NCBI GenBank assembly: GCA_046153015.1
Contig: JBJXGF010000278.1
Coordinates: forward strand, 1 to 12,479
DNA length: 12,479 nt
Direction of reading: 5' to 3'
Source: JBJXGF01 sp046153015
GTDB taxonomy: Bacteria > Actinomycetota > Acidimicrobiia > Acidimicrobiales > CAIXPF01
Shown: positions 1 to 5,913 of the stretch, in pieces
Layout of the letters: every line of letters starts with the position of its first letter
Position numbering within the stretch: the first letter of the stretch is position 1
Program-made: the position numbers and the translations under genes
Notes under the pieces: model-generated
Database searches by the model: none
The model's input: only the letters and a program-made list of their open reading frames with translations
Told to the model about the DNA's origin: nothing

Positions 1-22
1 GACGAATCGATATCGATTCGTC
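1..22. repeat. Perfect 22-bp palindrome
   Basis: Bases 1-11 (GACGAATCGAT) are the exact reverse complement of bases 12-22. The site is AT-richer than its surroundings and contains two ATCGAT sites flanking a central GATATC. It may extend to the left of the window. It could be an operator for a dimeric regulator, or a chance feature of a coding repeat; it falls in the possible partial reading frame. Confidence 0.8.
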
Positions 23-108
23 GCGACCCAATCGACGACGCAATCGACGACGCAACCGACGACGAGCTCGACGACGAGCTCGGCGACGAGCTCGGCGCCG
101 GGCGGTAG
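1..108 (+). CDS. Possible C-terminal end of an upstream gene (partial, acidic repeat tail)
   Basis: Frame 1 is open from the first base to a TAG at 106-108 and gives about 35 residues. Most of it is a tetrapeptide repeat, read as IDDA, IDDA, TDDE, LDDE, LGDE, LGAG. The repeat period is 12 bp, exactly four codons, and nearly all codons in it end in C or G, as in the real genes here. This suggests the acidic, low-complexity tail of a protein that begins outside the window. Other frames through the repeat are also open (frame 2 up to position 203), so the coding call is tentative. No function can be assigned. Confidence 0.35.
   Translation, partial: DESISIRRDPIDDAIDDATDDELDDELGDELGAGR
29..100 (+). 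repeat. Six tandem copies of a 12-bp unit
   Basis: Units start at 29, 41, 53, 65, 77 and 89. The first two are identical (CAATCGACGACG), the third differs at one base, and the last three share the form AGCTCGRCGMCG. The units drift gradually from left to right, as expected when a tandem array ages by point mutation. The period keeps the reading frame, which supports a coding origin, possibly the acidic tail of an upstream protein. Confidence 0.85.
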
Positions 109-110
109 CC

Positions 111-136
111 GGGCCGGGCGGTGGGGCGGGGCGGGG
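111..136 (+). other. G-run cluster with G-quadruplex potential
   Basis: Five runs of three or four G lie at 111-113, 116-118, 123-126, 128-131 and 133-136, separated by 2, 4, 1 and 1 bases. This meets the usual G3+ loop 1-7 pattern for an intramolecular quadruplex. It is on the coding strand, about 50 bp before the first SDR start, so it would lie in the leader of that transcript if transcription begins upstream. In such GC-rich DNA these motifs also arise by chance. Confidence 0.5.
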
Positions 137-173
137 CGGCCTCGCCGTGCTAGGAACGGCTGGGAGCCGAGCG

Positions 174-182
174 AAGGGGAGG
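174..182 (+). promoter_or_regulatory. Ribosome binding site of the first SDR gene
   Basis: The purine stretch AAGGGGAGG lies just before two in-frame ATG codons, at 186 and 195. It sits 3 bases from the first and 12 from the second. It is the only good Shine-Dalgarno match in the region and argues against the GTG at 147 as the start. Confidence 0.6.
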
Positions 183-185
183 CCG

Positions 186-1019
186 ATGGGGCGCATGGAC
201 GGTAAGACGGCGGTCGTGACCGGCGGGGCGAGCGGCATCGGCGAGGCCACCGTGCGCCGATTCGTGGCGGAGGGCGCGCGGGTGGTGATTGCCGACATGC
301 AGGAGGATCGCGGCGCGGCGCTGGCCGCCGAGCTCGGCGACGCCGCCGTGTTCGTGCGCTGCAACGTGGTGAAGGAGGAGCAGGTGGCCGCGGCGGTCGA
401 CGCCGCGGTCGATCGTTGGGGCCGGCTCGACACCATGTTCAACAACGCCGGCTTCGGCGGGGCGATGGGGCCGATCTCATCGATCTCGGAGGAGGACTAC
501 GACCTGACGATGGACGTGCTCCTGAAGGGCCCGTTCTTCGGGGTCAAGCACGCCGCGCCGGTGATGCAGCGCCAGCAGTCCGGCTCGATCGTGAACACCG
601 CCAGCGTCTGCGGCCTGCGCGCCGGCATCGGCTCGCACGTCTACACGATCGCCAAGGCCGGGGTGATCTCGCTCACCCAGACCGCCGCGCTCGAGCTGGC
701 CGAGGACAACGTCCGGGTCAACGCCGTCTGCCCCGGCTACACGATCACCCCGCTCTACGCCGGCAAGCCCGACGCCTCGGCCGAGCTGCTCGACCGGCGC
801 CGCCAGCAGAGCGCGATGGCCCAGCCCATGCACCGGGCGGGCGACCCGACCGACATCGCCAGCATGGTCCTGTTCCTCGCCTCGGACGAGTCGCCGTGGG
901 TGACCGGCCAGGCGCACGTGGTCGACGGTGGGCTGATCGCCGGCACGGCGTGGCGCAAGCAGCCCTCGTTCATGAAAGAGGCTCACCCGATCCGCCTGCA
1001 CCGACCCCCGAACGACTGA
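186..1019 (+). CDS. SDR-family NAD(P)-dependent oxidoreductase (catalytic Asn replaced)
   Basis: Classical short-chain dehydrogenase/reductase of 277 residues, a soluble Rossmann-fold enzyme that oxidises alcohols or reduces ketones. The cofactor motif TGGASGIG is at residues 12-19, Asp37 at the end of strand 2 suggests NAD(H), and NNAG is at 86-89. Ser140, Tyr153 and Lys157 form the catalytic triad, with the usual 13-residue Ser-Tyr spacing and YTIAK motif. Where most relatives have Asn in a VNLxG motif, this protein reads VLLKG (residues 111-115), so the fourth tetrad residue is Leu112. From memory, some SDR subgroups share this. A 20-odd residue tail follows the terminal DGG motif. The start is ATG 186 by its Shine-Dalgarno; ATG 195 is possible and GTG 147 unlikely. 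It is cotranscribed with the next SDR gene, 10 bp downstream. The substrate is unknown. Confidence 0.9.
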   Translation: MGRMDGKTAVVTGGASGIGEATVRRFVAEGARVVIADMQEDRGAALAAELGDAAVFVRCNVVKEEQVAAAVDAAVDRWGRLDTMFNNAGFGGAMGPISSISEEDYDLTMDVLLKGPFFGVKHAAPVMQRQQSGSIVNTASVCGLRAGIGSHVYTIAKAGVISLTQTAALELAEDNVRVNAVCPGYTITPLYAGKPDASAELLDRRRQQSAMAQPMHRAGDPTDIASMVLFLASDESPWVTGQAHVVDGGLIAGTAWRKQPSFMKEAHPIRLHRPPND

Positions 1020-1029
1020 GGGGGCGGGC

Positions 1030-1809
1030 ATGGACATCCGTCTCGACGGCCGGCGGGCGCTGATCACCGGGGGTTCGGCCGGGCTGGGCCTGGCGATGGC
1101 CAAGACCTTCGCCCGCTCGGGCGCAGCGGTCGCCATCGCCGCCCGCCGCCACGACGTCCTCGAAGCGGCCCGCGCCGAGATCGCCGCCGCCGGCGGGCCG
1201 GTCCACGCGGTGGCCGCCGACGTGTCGAGCCCAGCCGACTGCGAGCGGGCGTTCCGCTCGAGCGTCGACGCCTTGGGCGGCGTCGACATCCTGGTCAACA
1301 ACGCCGGCACGTCGGCCGCGGGGGCCTTCGAGGCCGTGACCGACGAGGAGTGGCAGGCCGACCTCGACCTCAAGCTGTTCGCCGCGATCCGGCTGTGCCG
1401 CCTGGCCTTGCCGGCCATGAGGGCCCAGCGCTGGGGGCGGATCATCAACGTGCTCAACATCGGGGCGAAGACGCCAGGCAGGGGCTCCGCGCCCACCACG
1501 GTGACCCGCGCCGCGGGCATGGCGCTCACGAAGGTGCTGGCCGGCGAGGCCGCCGCCGACGGGGTGCTGGTGAACGCGCTCTGCACCGGGGTGCTGGTGA
1601 CCGAGCAATGGGGCAAGCTCCATCAGCGCCGCGGCGGCGAGCTCGGCTTCGAGGAGTTCCTCGAGCGGACCGGGCGGGCGGTGCCGATCGGCCGGATGGG
1701 CGACCCGCAGGAGTTCGCCAACCTCGCCTGCTTCCTCGCCTCGGACGCGGCCTCCTTCGTCACCGGCTGCGCCATCAACGTCGACGGCGGCGCCAGCCCC
1801 GTGGTGTGA
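1030..1809 (+). CDS. SDR-family protein lacking the canonical catalytic tetrad
   Basis: A 259-residue SDR-fold protein. The dinucleotide motif TGGSAGLG is at residues 13-20, Arg39-Arg40 after strand 2 suggests NADP(H), and NNAG is at 90-93. The C-terminal strand with INVDGG is intact, so the fold and cofactor site look complete. The active site is not: aligned on the usual spacing, the Tyr position is Thr156, the Lys position Arg160 (PTTVTRAAG), the Ser position Asn143, and the VNL Asn is also missing (LDLKLFA). The family includes SDR groups, such as some annotated as beta-ketoacyl-ACP reductase-like, that lack the tetrad. The product may use another mechanism, bind without catalysis, or partner the first SDR. 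The ATG at 1030 has a GAGGGGG Shine-Dalgarno overlapping the upstream stop region, which supports one operon. The gene ends 32 bp from the convergent MFS gene. Confidence 0.88.
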   Translation: MDIRLDGRRALITGGSAGLGLAMAKTFARSGAAVAIAARRHDVLEAARAEIAAAGGPVHAVAADVSSPADCERAFRSSVDALGGVDILVNNAGTSAAGAFEAVTDEEWQADLDLKLFAAIRLCRLALPAMRAQRWGRIINVLNIGAKTPGRGSAPTTVTRAAGMALTKVLAGEAAADGVLVNALCTGVLVTEQWGKLHQRRGGELGFEEFLERTGRAVPIGRMGDPQEFANLACFLASDAASFVTGCAINVDGGASPVV

Positions 1810-1841
1810 GCGGCCCCGGCCCCCGGCCCGCCGCCCCGCGG

Positions 1842-3257
1842 TCAGGCGGCGGCCGGCCGGGCGCCGGGCCGGGCGACCAGCGAGAGCGCCATCGCCGCGC
1901 AGGCCACCGCCGCGCCGAAGAGGTAGGTGCCGGCGTAGCGGCTGGTGCTCGGATCGTCGCCGAGCACCACGAGCATGGTCTGGATGCCCGACACGATCCC
2001 CATGTACAGGGTGGTCTGGCTCATGCCGTTGGCCAGGCCGAGGTCCTTCGGGTCGACGGCGCTGGCGGCGAGCGTGGTGAAGGCCGGTGCGCCGATGCCG
2101 GCGGACGCGCCCGACAGGGCGAGCCCGGCCAGCACCAGCAGCAGCCCACCCTCGGTGGATCCCAGCGCGAAGCAGACCATCGACGCGATCATCATCGCCG
2201 TGCCGGCCAGCATCGGGGGCCGCTCCCCCACCTTGGCCGACACATTGCCGGCCAGCGGGGAGGTGAGGCTGAACACGCCGGGCCGCACGGCCAGCACCAG
2301 CGAGATGACCCCCACCGAGTAGCCGTACACGTCGCGCAGCAGCAGCGGGGTCACCACGAAGCCGCCCATGTAGGCGAACTGGTTGACCGCGTTGGCGGCG
2401 AGCGGCGCGGTGAAGTTTCGCCGGCGGAAGTAGTCGAGCTCGAGCAGCGGGAAGGCGGCCCGGCGCTCGATCCTCACGAAGGCCCAGAACGCGACGGCGG
2501 CGCCGGCCAGCAGCCCCCACAGCGCCGGGTCGCTCACCAGTTGGCTCGCTCCCTCGCGCACCTGGCCCGCGCCGCGGGTGACGGCGAGGAGCAGCGCGAG
2601 GATCCCGCCGCCGAGCGTCGCCGCCCCGGCCACGTCGAGCGAGGTGCGGGCCGAAACCGGACTCGGGCGCACCACCCTGAACGCCACCAGCACGGCGGAG
2701 GCGGTGACCCCGGCGAAGATGAAGAACAGCCCCCGCCAGCCGACCACGTCGACCAGCGGGCCGCCGACCACCAGCCCCAGCGTGGGCGCGCCGGTCATCG
2801 CGAACTGGAACCAGCCCATGGCCCGGGCCCGCTCGCTCGGCCCGTAGGCCTGCATCATCAGGGCCATCCCGTTGGGCATCACCGCCGCGCCGCACACCCC
2901 GAACAGGACCCGGAACGCGATCAGCGACGCGGCGTTCCACGCCAGCCCGCACAGGATCGTGGCCACCACGCTGGCCGCCAGGCCGGTGAGGAAGACGGGC
3001 CGGCGGCCCCGGATGTCGCCCAGCTTGCCCATGAGCGGCGTCGACACCGCCATCGTCAGCATCAGCCCGGTCACGATCCAGCCGAGCGTGGTGCGGGTGG
3101 TGTCCAGGTCATCGGCGATGACCGACAGCGACACGGTCACGATCGTCATCAACGAACCGAACCCCATCACCGCCAACATCACCACGAGCAGCAGCTGGCG
3201 CCGGTAACGGGCGTCGCCCGCAGCGGTTGGCGACGCGGCAGGGTCCAGCGCGGTCAT
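1842..3257 (-). CDS. MFS transporter, DHA2-like (EmrB/QacA-type) drug:H+ antiporter
   Basis: Integral membrane permease of 471 residues, close to the DHA2 family length. MFS motif A is at residues 77-88 (GKLGDIRGRRPV), between TM2 and TM3. The antiporter-type motif C region, rich in Gly and Pro with GAPTLG and GGPLVD, spans about 156-170 and is followed by the WR pair at 174-175. Hydrophobic segments fill the rest, with a short charged loop near the middle. DHA2 proteins export hydrophobic or amphipathic compounds using the proton gradient; the substrate here is unknown. The start is taken as the ATG at 3257 (MTALDP); a GTG at 3311 would add 18 charged residues not typical of the family. Neither start has a clear Shine-Dalgarno. 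It is the last gene of a leftward run, 93 bp after the luciferase-like gene, and could export that enzyme's substrate or product. Confidence 0.88.
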   Translation of the reverse strand: MTALDPAASPTAAGDARYRRQLLLVVMLAVMGFGSLMTIVTVSLSVIADDLDTTRTTLGWIVTGLMLTMAVSTPLMGKLGDIRGRRPVFLTGLAASVVATILCGLAWNAASLIAFRVLFGVCGAAVMPNGMALMMQAYGPSERARAMGWFQFAMTGAPTLGLVVGGPLVDVVGWRGLFFIFAGVTASAVLVAFRVVRPSPVSARTSLDVAGAATLGGGILALLLAVTRGAGQVREGASQLVSDPALWGLLAGAAVAFWAFVRIERRAAFPLLELDYFRRRNFTAPLAANAVNQFAYMGGFVVTPLLLRDVYGYSVGVISLVLAVRPGVFSLTSPLAGNVSAKVGERPPMLAGTAMMIASMVCFALGSTEGGLLLVLAGLALSGASAGIGAPAFTTLAASAVDPKDLGLANGMSQTTLYMGIVSGIQTMLVVLGDDPSTSRYAGTYLFGAAVACAAMALSLVARPGARPAAA

Positions 3258-3314
3258 CCGGGCGGGGCGGGGGTGGTGGTCGAGGCGGCCATCGCCCTCA
3301 CGATCGCACACCCT

Positions 3315-3328
3315 GCCGCCGCGGCGGC
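3315..3328. repeat. 14-bp palindrome between monooxygenase and MFS genes
   Basis: GCCGCCGCGGCGGC is perfectly self-complementary and lies in the 93-bp gap between two leftward genes. As RNA it could form a 5-bp stem with a 4-base loop. No T-run follows, so it is a weak candidate for a terminator or processing site, and in this composition it may be chance. Confidence 0.35.
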
Positions 3329-3350
3329 GAATCGGCGCCCCGCCCGGCGG

Positions 3351-4439
3351 TCAGGCTGCGGCGCGCTCGTCGCTCCAGGCGTGCAGCTCGGGCAGCACCT
3401 CGGCGGCGAAGAGCCGCATGTTGGCCTCGACCTCGTCGATCGGCAGCCCGCCGTAGCGGAAGCAGCCGGTGATGTCGAACGGGCCGATCACCTCGCGCCG
3501 GCTGCGCAGCGTGTCGATGATCTGGCCCGGGGTGCCCCACGTGGTCGACTTCAGAAACACCCGCATGAACCCCTCGTAGCCGATGGTGTTCAGCGCGTCG
3601 ACCTGCTCGCCGTACTTGGCGTAGCCCTTCACGTCCTTCAGGTGGTCGTTCATCAGCTCGTAATGCTCGAGCAGGCTGGTGAGGTAGTTCCCCATGCCGA
3701 AGCGGGCGCGGTCCTTCGCCTCCTCGGCGGTGCCGGCGCAGTACACGAAGTCGGCCAGCATCACCGGCGGCGCCTCCCGCCCGTGGATCTGGCGGAACCC
3801 GGCGCGATAGCGCTCGATCGAGGGCAGGCGCTTCTCCCACTCCCGCTCGGCGAACATCAGCATGGTGGCCCCGTTGCGGGCCGCCGCGTCGACCGAGTCC
3901 TCCGAGTTCGCCACCGAGTACCGCCGGTCGGCGAAGCTGCGCTCCGGCCGCGGCCGGATCTCCGTGCGGGGCTGCGGGTAGAAGGGCCCGTCGCCCTGGA
4001 TGAAGCCGGCTTCGAGGGCCTCGCAGATCATGGCCGACGCCTCGTCGAAACGCTCCCGCGACTCGTCCATCTCGATGCCGCGGAACGGCGCGTACTCCCG
4101 GCGGGACAGGCCGCGGCCCATCCCGAACAGCGCCCGGCCCCCCGAGAGATGGTCGAGCATGCTGATCTTCTCGGCCACCCGCAGCGGCTCGTTCCACGGC
4201 AGGATCACCGCGGCGGTGCCGAGCTTGATGCGGCTCGTGCGCCCGGCCAGGTAGGCGAGGAACTCGGTGTTGTCGGGGCAGAACGAGTAGTCGAAGAAGT
4301 GGTGCTCGACCGGCCACACCGAGTCGAACCCCAGCTCCTCGGCCCAGAGCGCGGTCTGCACCTCTTCGGCGAAGACCTGCCCGTCGGTGATGTCGCCGTA
4401 GCTGTGCGAGGTGAAGATGTGCTGGACGCCGACGTGCAC
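3351..4439 (-). CDS. Luciferase-like (LLM class) flavin-dependent monooxygenase
   Basis: A 362-residue TIM-barrel protein of the bacterial luciferase superfamily. EHHF at residues 45-48 matches the luciferase-alpha region that holds the catalytic His. The stretch LGTAAVILPWNEPLRVAE (73-90), then LDHLSGGRALFGMGRG (95-110), is the family's flavin/substrate core. The length and EHHF motif favour an FMNH2-dependent monooxygenase over the F420 branch. Such enzymes insert oxygen into aldehydes, ketones, terpenoids or sulfur compounds and need reduced flavin from a separate reductase; none is seen here. The start is GTG at 4439, supported by a Shine-Dalgarno 7 bases away. It begins 12 bp after the stop of the upstream MFS gene and precedes a second MFS gene, so it is probably an operon member acting on a transported compound. 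The exact substrate cannot be inferred. Confidence 0.9.
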   Translation of the reverse strand: MHVGVQHIFTSHSYGDITDGQVFAEEVQTALWAEELGFDSVWPVEHHFFDYSFCPDNTEFLAYLAGRTSRIKLGTAAVILPWNEPLRVAEKISMLDHLSGGRALFGMGRGLSRREYAPFRGIEMDESRERFDEASAMICEALEAGFIQGDGPFYPQPRTEIRPRPERSFADRRYSVANSEDSVDAAARNGATMLMFAEREWEKRLPSIERYRAGFRQIHGREAPPVMLADFVYCAGTAEEAKDRARFGMGNYLTSLLEHYELMNDHLKDVKGYAKYGEQVDALNTIGYEGFMRVFLKSTTWGTPGQIIDTLRSRREVIGPFDITGCFRYGGLPIDEVEANMRLFAAEVLPELHAWSDERAAA

Positions 4440-4446
4440 GAAACGA

Positions 4447-4453
4447 CTCCCTC
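4447..4453 (-). promoter_or_regulatory. Shine-Dalgarno of the monooxygenase gene, overlapping the upstream stop
   Basis: On the minus strand the sequence reads TGAGGGAG, then 7 bases, then GTG. The TGA ends the upstream MFS gene, and its last two bases are the first two of GAGGGAG. Ribosomes finishing the permease would therefore stop on the initiation site, a pattern typical of translational coupling. It also fixes the GTG start at 4439. Confidence 0.7.
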
Positions 4454-5750
4454 AGCTCGCCGCGGCCGCCGCCGACACCGTCGGGCTGCGGCGGACCTGG
4501 ACGTAGGTGACCAGCGTGACGACCACCAGGAACACGCCGAACGCGGCGTTGCCGATGTTGACGCCCGAGTAGTCGAAGATCGAGTACAGCAGGCCCGACG
4601 ACACGCCGGCGATGGCGCCGGAGCCGATCATCGCCATGTCGCCCACGCCCTGCACGCCGACCCGCTTCTCGATCGGGAAGGAGCTGACGATGAGGCTCGA
4701 GCCGGCCACCACGCCGAAGCACCAGCCGAGCCCGATCAGGAAGTTGGCCATGAACACGCCGAGCGCCTGGCTGGCGGGGGTGACCGCCGCCCACAACGCC
4801 CCCCAGGTGCAGAGCCCGCCCGAGATGTAGAGCATCGGGTAGCGGCCGATGCGGTCGCTGAGCATGCCCATCAGCGGGGAGAACAGGTACATGCCGAAGA
4901 TGTGGAACGTCATCATGTAGCCGATGAGCGACTGGGACTTGCCCCCGTCGTCCATGTGCAGCGGGCTGAGGGCCATCACGCCGACCATCGTGACCTGGCT
5001 GACGATCATGGCGGCCACCGCCAGGCGGGCGGCGGGGTTGGCCCAGATCAGCTTGATCGACTCCGACGCCGGCTGGCGGTTGGTCTCGGTTTGCTTGCCG
5101 ACGCCGCCGGCCACGGCCAGCGGGTCGGGCCGCAGGAACGTGTGCACGATGGCGGCGGCCACGAGGAACATGATCGCCGAGAACAGATAGGAGCCGGCCC
5201 GGAACGGGAGCCCGAGCGACTTGCCGACGTCGCTCGTGATGCCCGAGCTGAGTGAGCCGGTGCTCGAGCCGATCGTGGTGGCCCACACGATGAGCCCGAT
5301 CGTGAACGCCCGGCGGTGCTCGGGAGCGAGGTCCGACGCCGCGTAGCGGGTGGCGAGGTTCGCCGCGTTGCCGGCGCCGGCGCCGAGCACACCGATGCAG
5401 AGCAGCGGGTAGGAGCGGGTGATGGCGGCCACGAGGGCGATGCCGGCGCCGACGGAGCCGATCAGGTAGCCGACGAGCAGACCGACCCGGCGGCCGTGAG
5501 ACCGCATGAGCTTGGTCAGCGGGAAGGCGGTGAACGCGGCGCCGATCGAGAGGCAGCCGGCGGCCACCGTGGCCAACGGCTTGTTGCCGTTCGTGATGTC
5601 CTTCGCGATCAGCGCGCTGACGATGTAGGTGGCCACGAGGCCCACCCCGCCCGCCGCCTGGCTGCAGAGCAGCACCCTGATCGTGTGCTTTTGGATCGCC
5701 GCTCGGTCGAGCGCCGCTCCGGCCCCCCCGGGCGCCAGGACATCGGTCAT
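4452..5750 (-). CDS. MFS transporter (12-TM type)
   Basis: Permease of 432 residues with about twelve hydrophobic segments. After a 20-residue polar N-terminus, TM1 begins near residue 24. A motif A-like loop (LTKLMRSHGRRVG) spans 78-90, and the second half has a matching loop reading LMGMLSDRIGRYP. The halves are joined by a polar region (about residues 205-230, containing KQTETNRQPASE). The subfamily was not recognised with certainty and the substrate is unknown. The ATG at 5750 is preceded by GGAGGG with very short spacing; no other in-frame Met lies before motif A. This is the first gene of the leftward run, so the promoter should lie in 5751-5913, shared with the divergent NHL gene. It differs clearly in length and sequence from the DHA2-like permease two genes downstream, so the two are not a recent duplication. 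Confidence 0.87.
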   Translation of the reverse strand: MTDVLAPGGAGAALDRAAIQKHTIRVLLCSQAAGGVGLVATYIVSALIAKDITNGNKPLATVAAGCLSIGAAFTAFPLTKLMRSHGRRVGLLVGYLIGSVGAGIALVAAITRSYPLLCIGVLGAGAGNAANLATRYAASDLAPEHRRAFTIGLIVWATTIGSSTGSLSSGITSDVGKSLGLPFRAGSYLFSAIMFLVAAAIVHTFLRPDPLAVAGGVGKQTETNRQPASESIKLIWANPAARLAVAAMIVSQVTMVGVMALSPLHMDDGGKSQSLIGYMMTFHIFGMYLFSPLMGMLSDRIGRYPMLYISGGLCTWGALWAAVTPASQALGVFMANFLIGLGWCFGVVAGSSLIVSSFPIEKRVGVQGVGDMAMIGSGAIAGVSSGLLYSIFDYSGVNIGNAAFGVFLVVVTLVTYVQVRRSPTVSAAAAAS

Positions 5751-5834
5751 GCCCTCCAGTTTGCCGTATCTGGTTCAGTTGCGCGTCATCTCGCGCCAGC
5801 GAGGCAGGGCGCCGAGCGGCGCGTATGCTCCGAG

Positions 5835-5875
5835 CAGGCGGGACCACGGCGGCTCCGCCTGTTCCTCGGCGGAAC
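5835..5875. promoter_or_regulatory. Inverted repeats in the MFS/NHL divergent intergenic region
   Basis: CAGGCGG at 5835-5841 pairs with CCGCCTG at 5855-5861, leaving a 13-base loop. GTTCC at 5861-5865 pairs with GGAAC at 5871-5875 around a 5-base loop. They lie in the 163-bp region that must hold the promoter of the leftward MFS operon and probably that of the NHL gene. They may be regulator sites or leader hairpins. No convincing -35/-10 pair was found on either strand. Confidence 0.3.
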
Positions 5876-5913
5876 CGGACCACGGGCGGTGCGGGTTGCG
5901 GGCGGTCACCCGA

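Noticed and set aside
29..100. CRISPR-like array
   Set aside because: The units are 12 bp and contiguous, without spacers, and no cas gene is present.
147..185. GTG at 147 as start of the first SDR
   Set aside because: It would add 13 residues ahead of the SDR core and has no ribosome site, while ATG 186 follows AAGGGGAGG.
1810..1841. Terminator between the second SDR and the convergent MFS gene
   Set aside because: The 32 bp are C-rich but show no convincing hairpin or T-run.
3258..3311. GTG at 3311 as start of the DHA2-like MFS gene
   Set aside because: The extra 18 residues are charged and unlike the family N-terminus, with no better ribosome site. It cannot be fully excluded.
1350..5255. 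A 1301-codon open frame on the plus strand across the MFS and monooxygenase genes
   Set aside because: It runs antisense to genes with clear family motifs, and its translation is an Arg/His/Gly-rich low-complexity sequence typical of GC-rich shadow frames.
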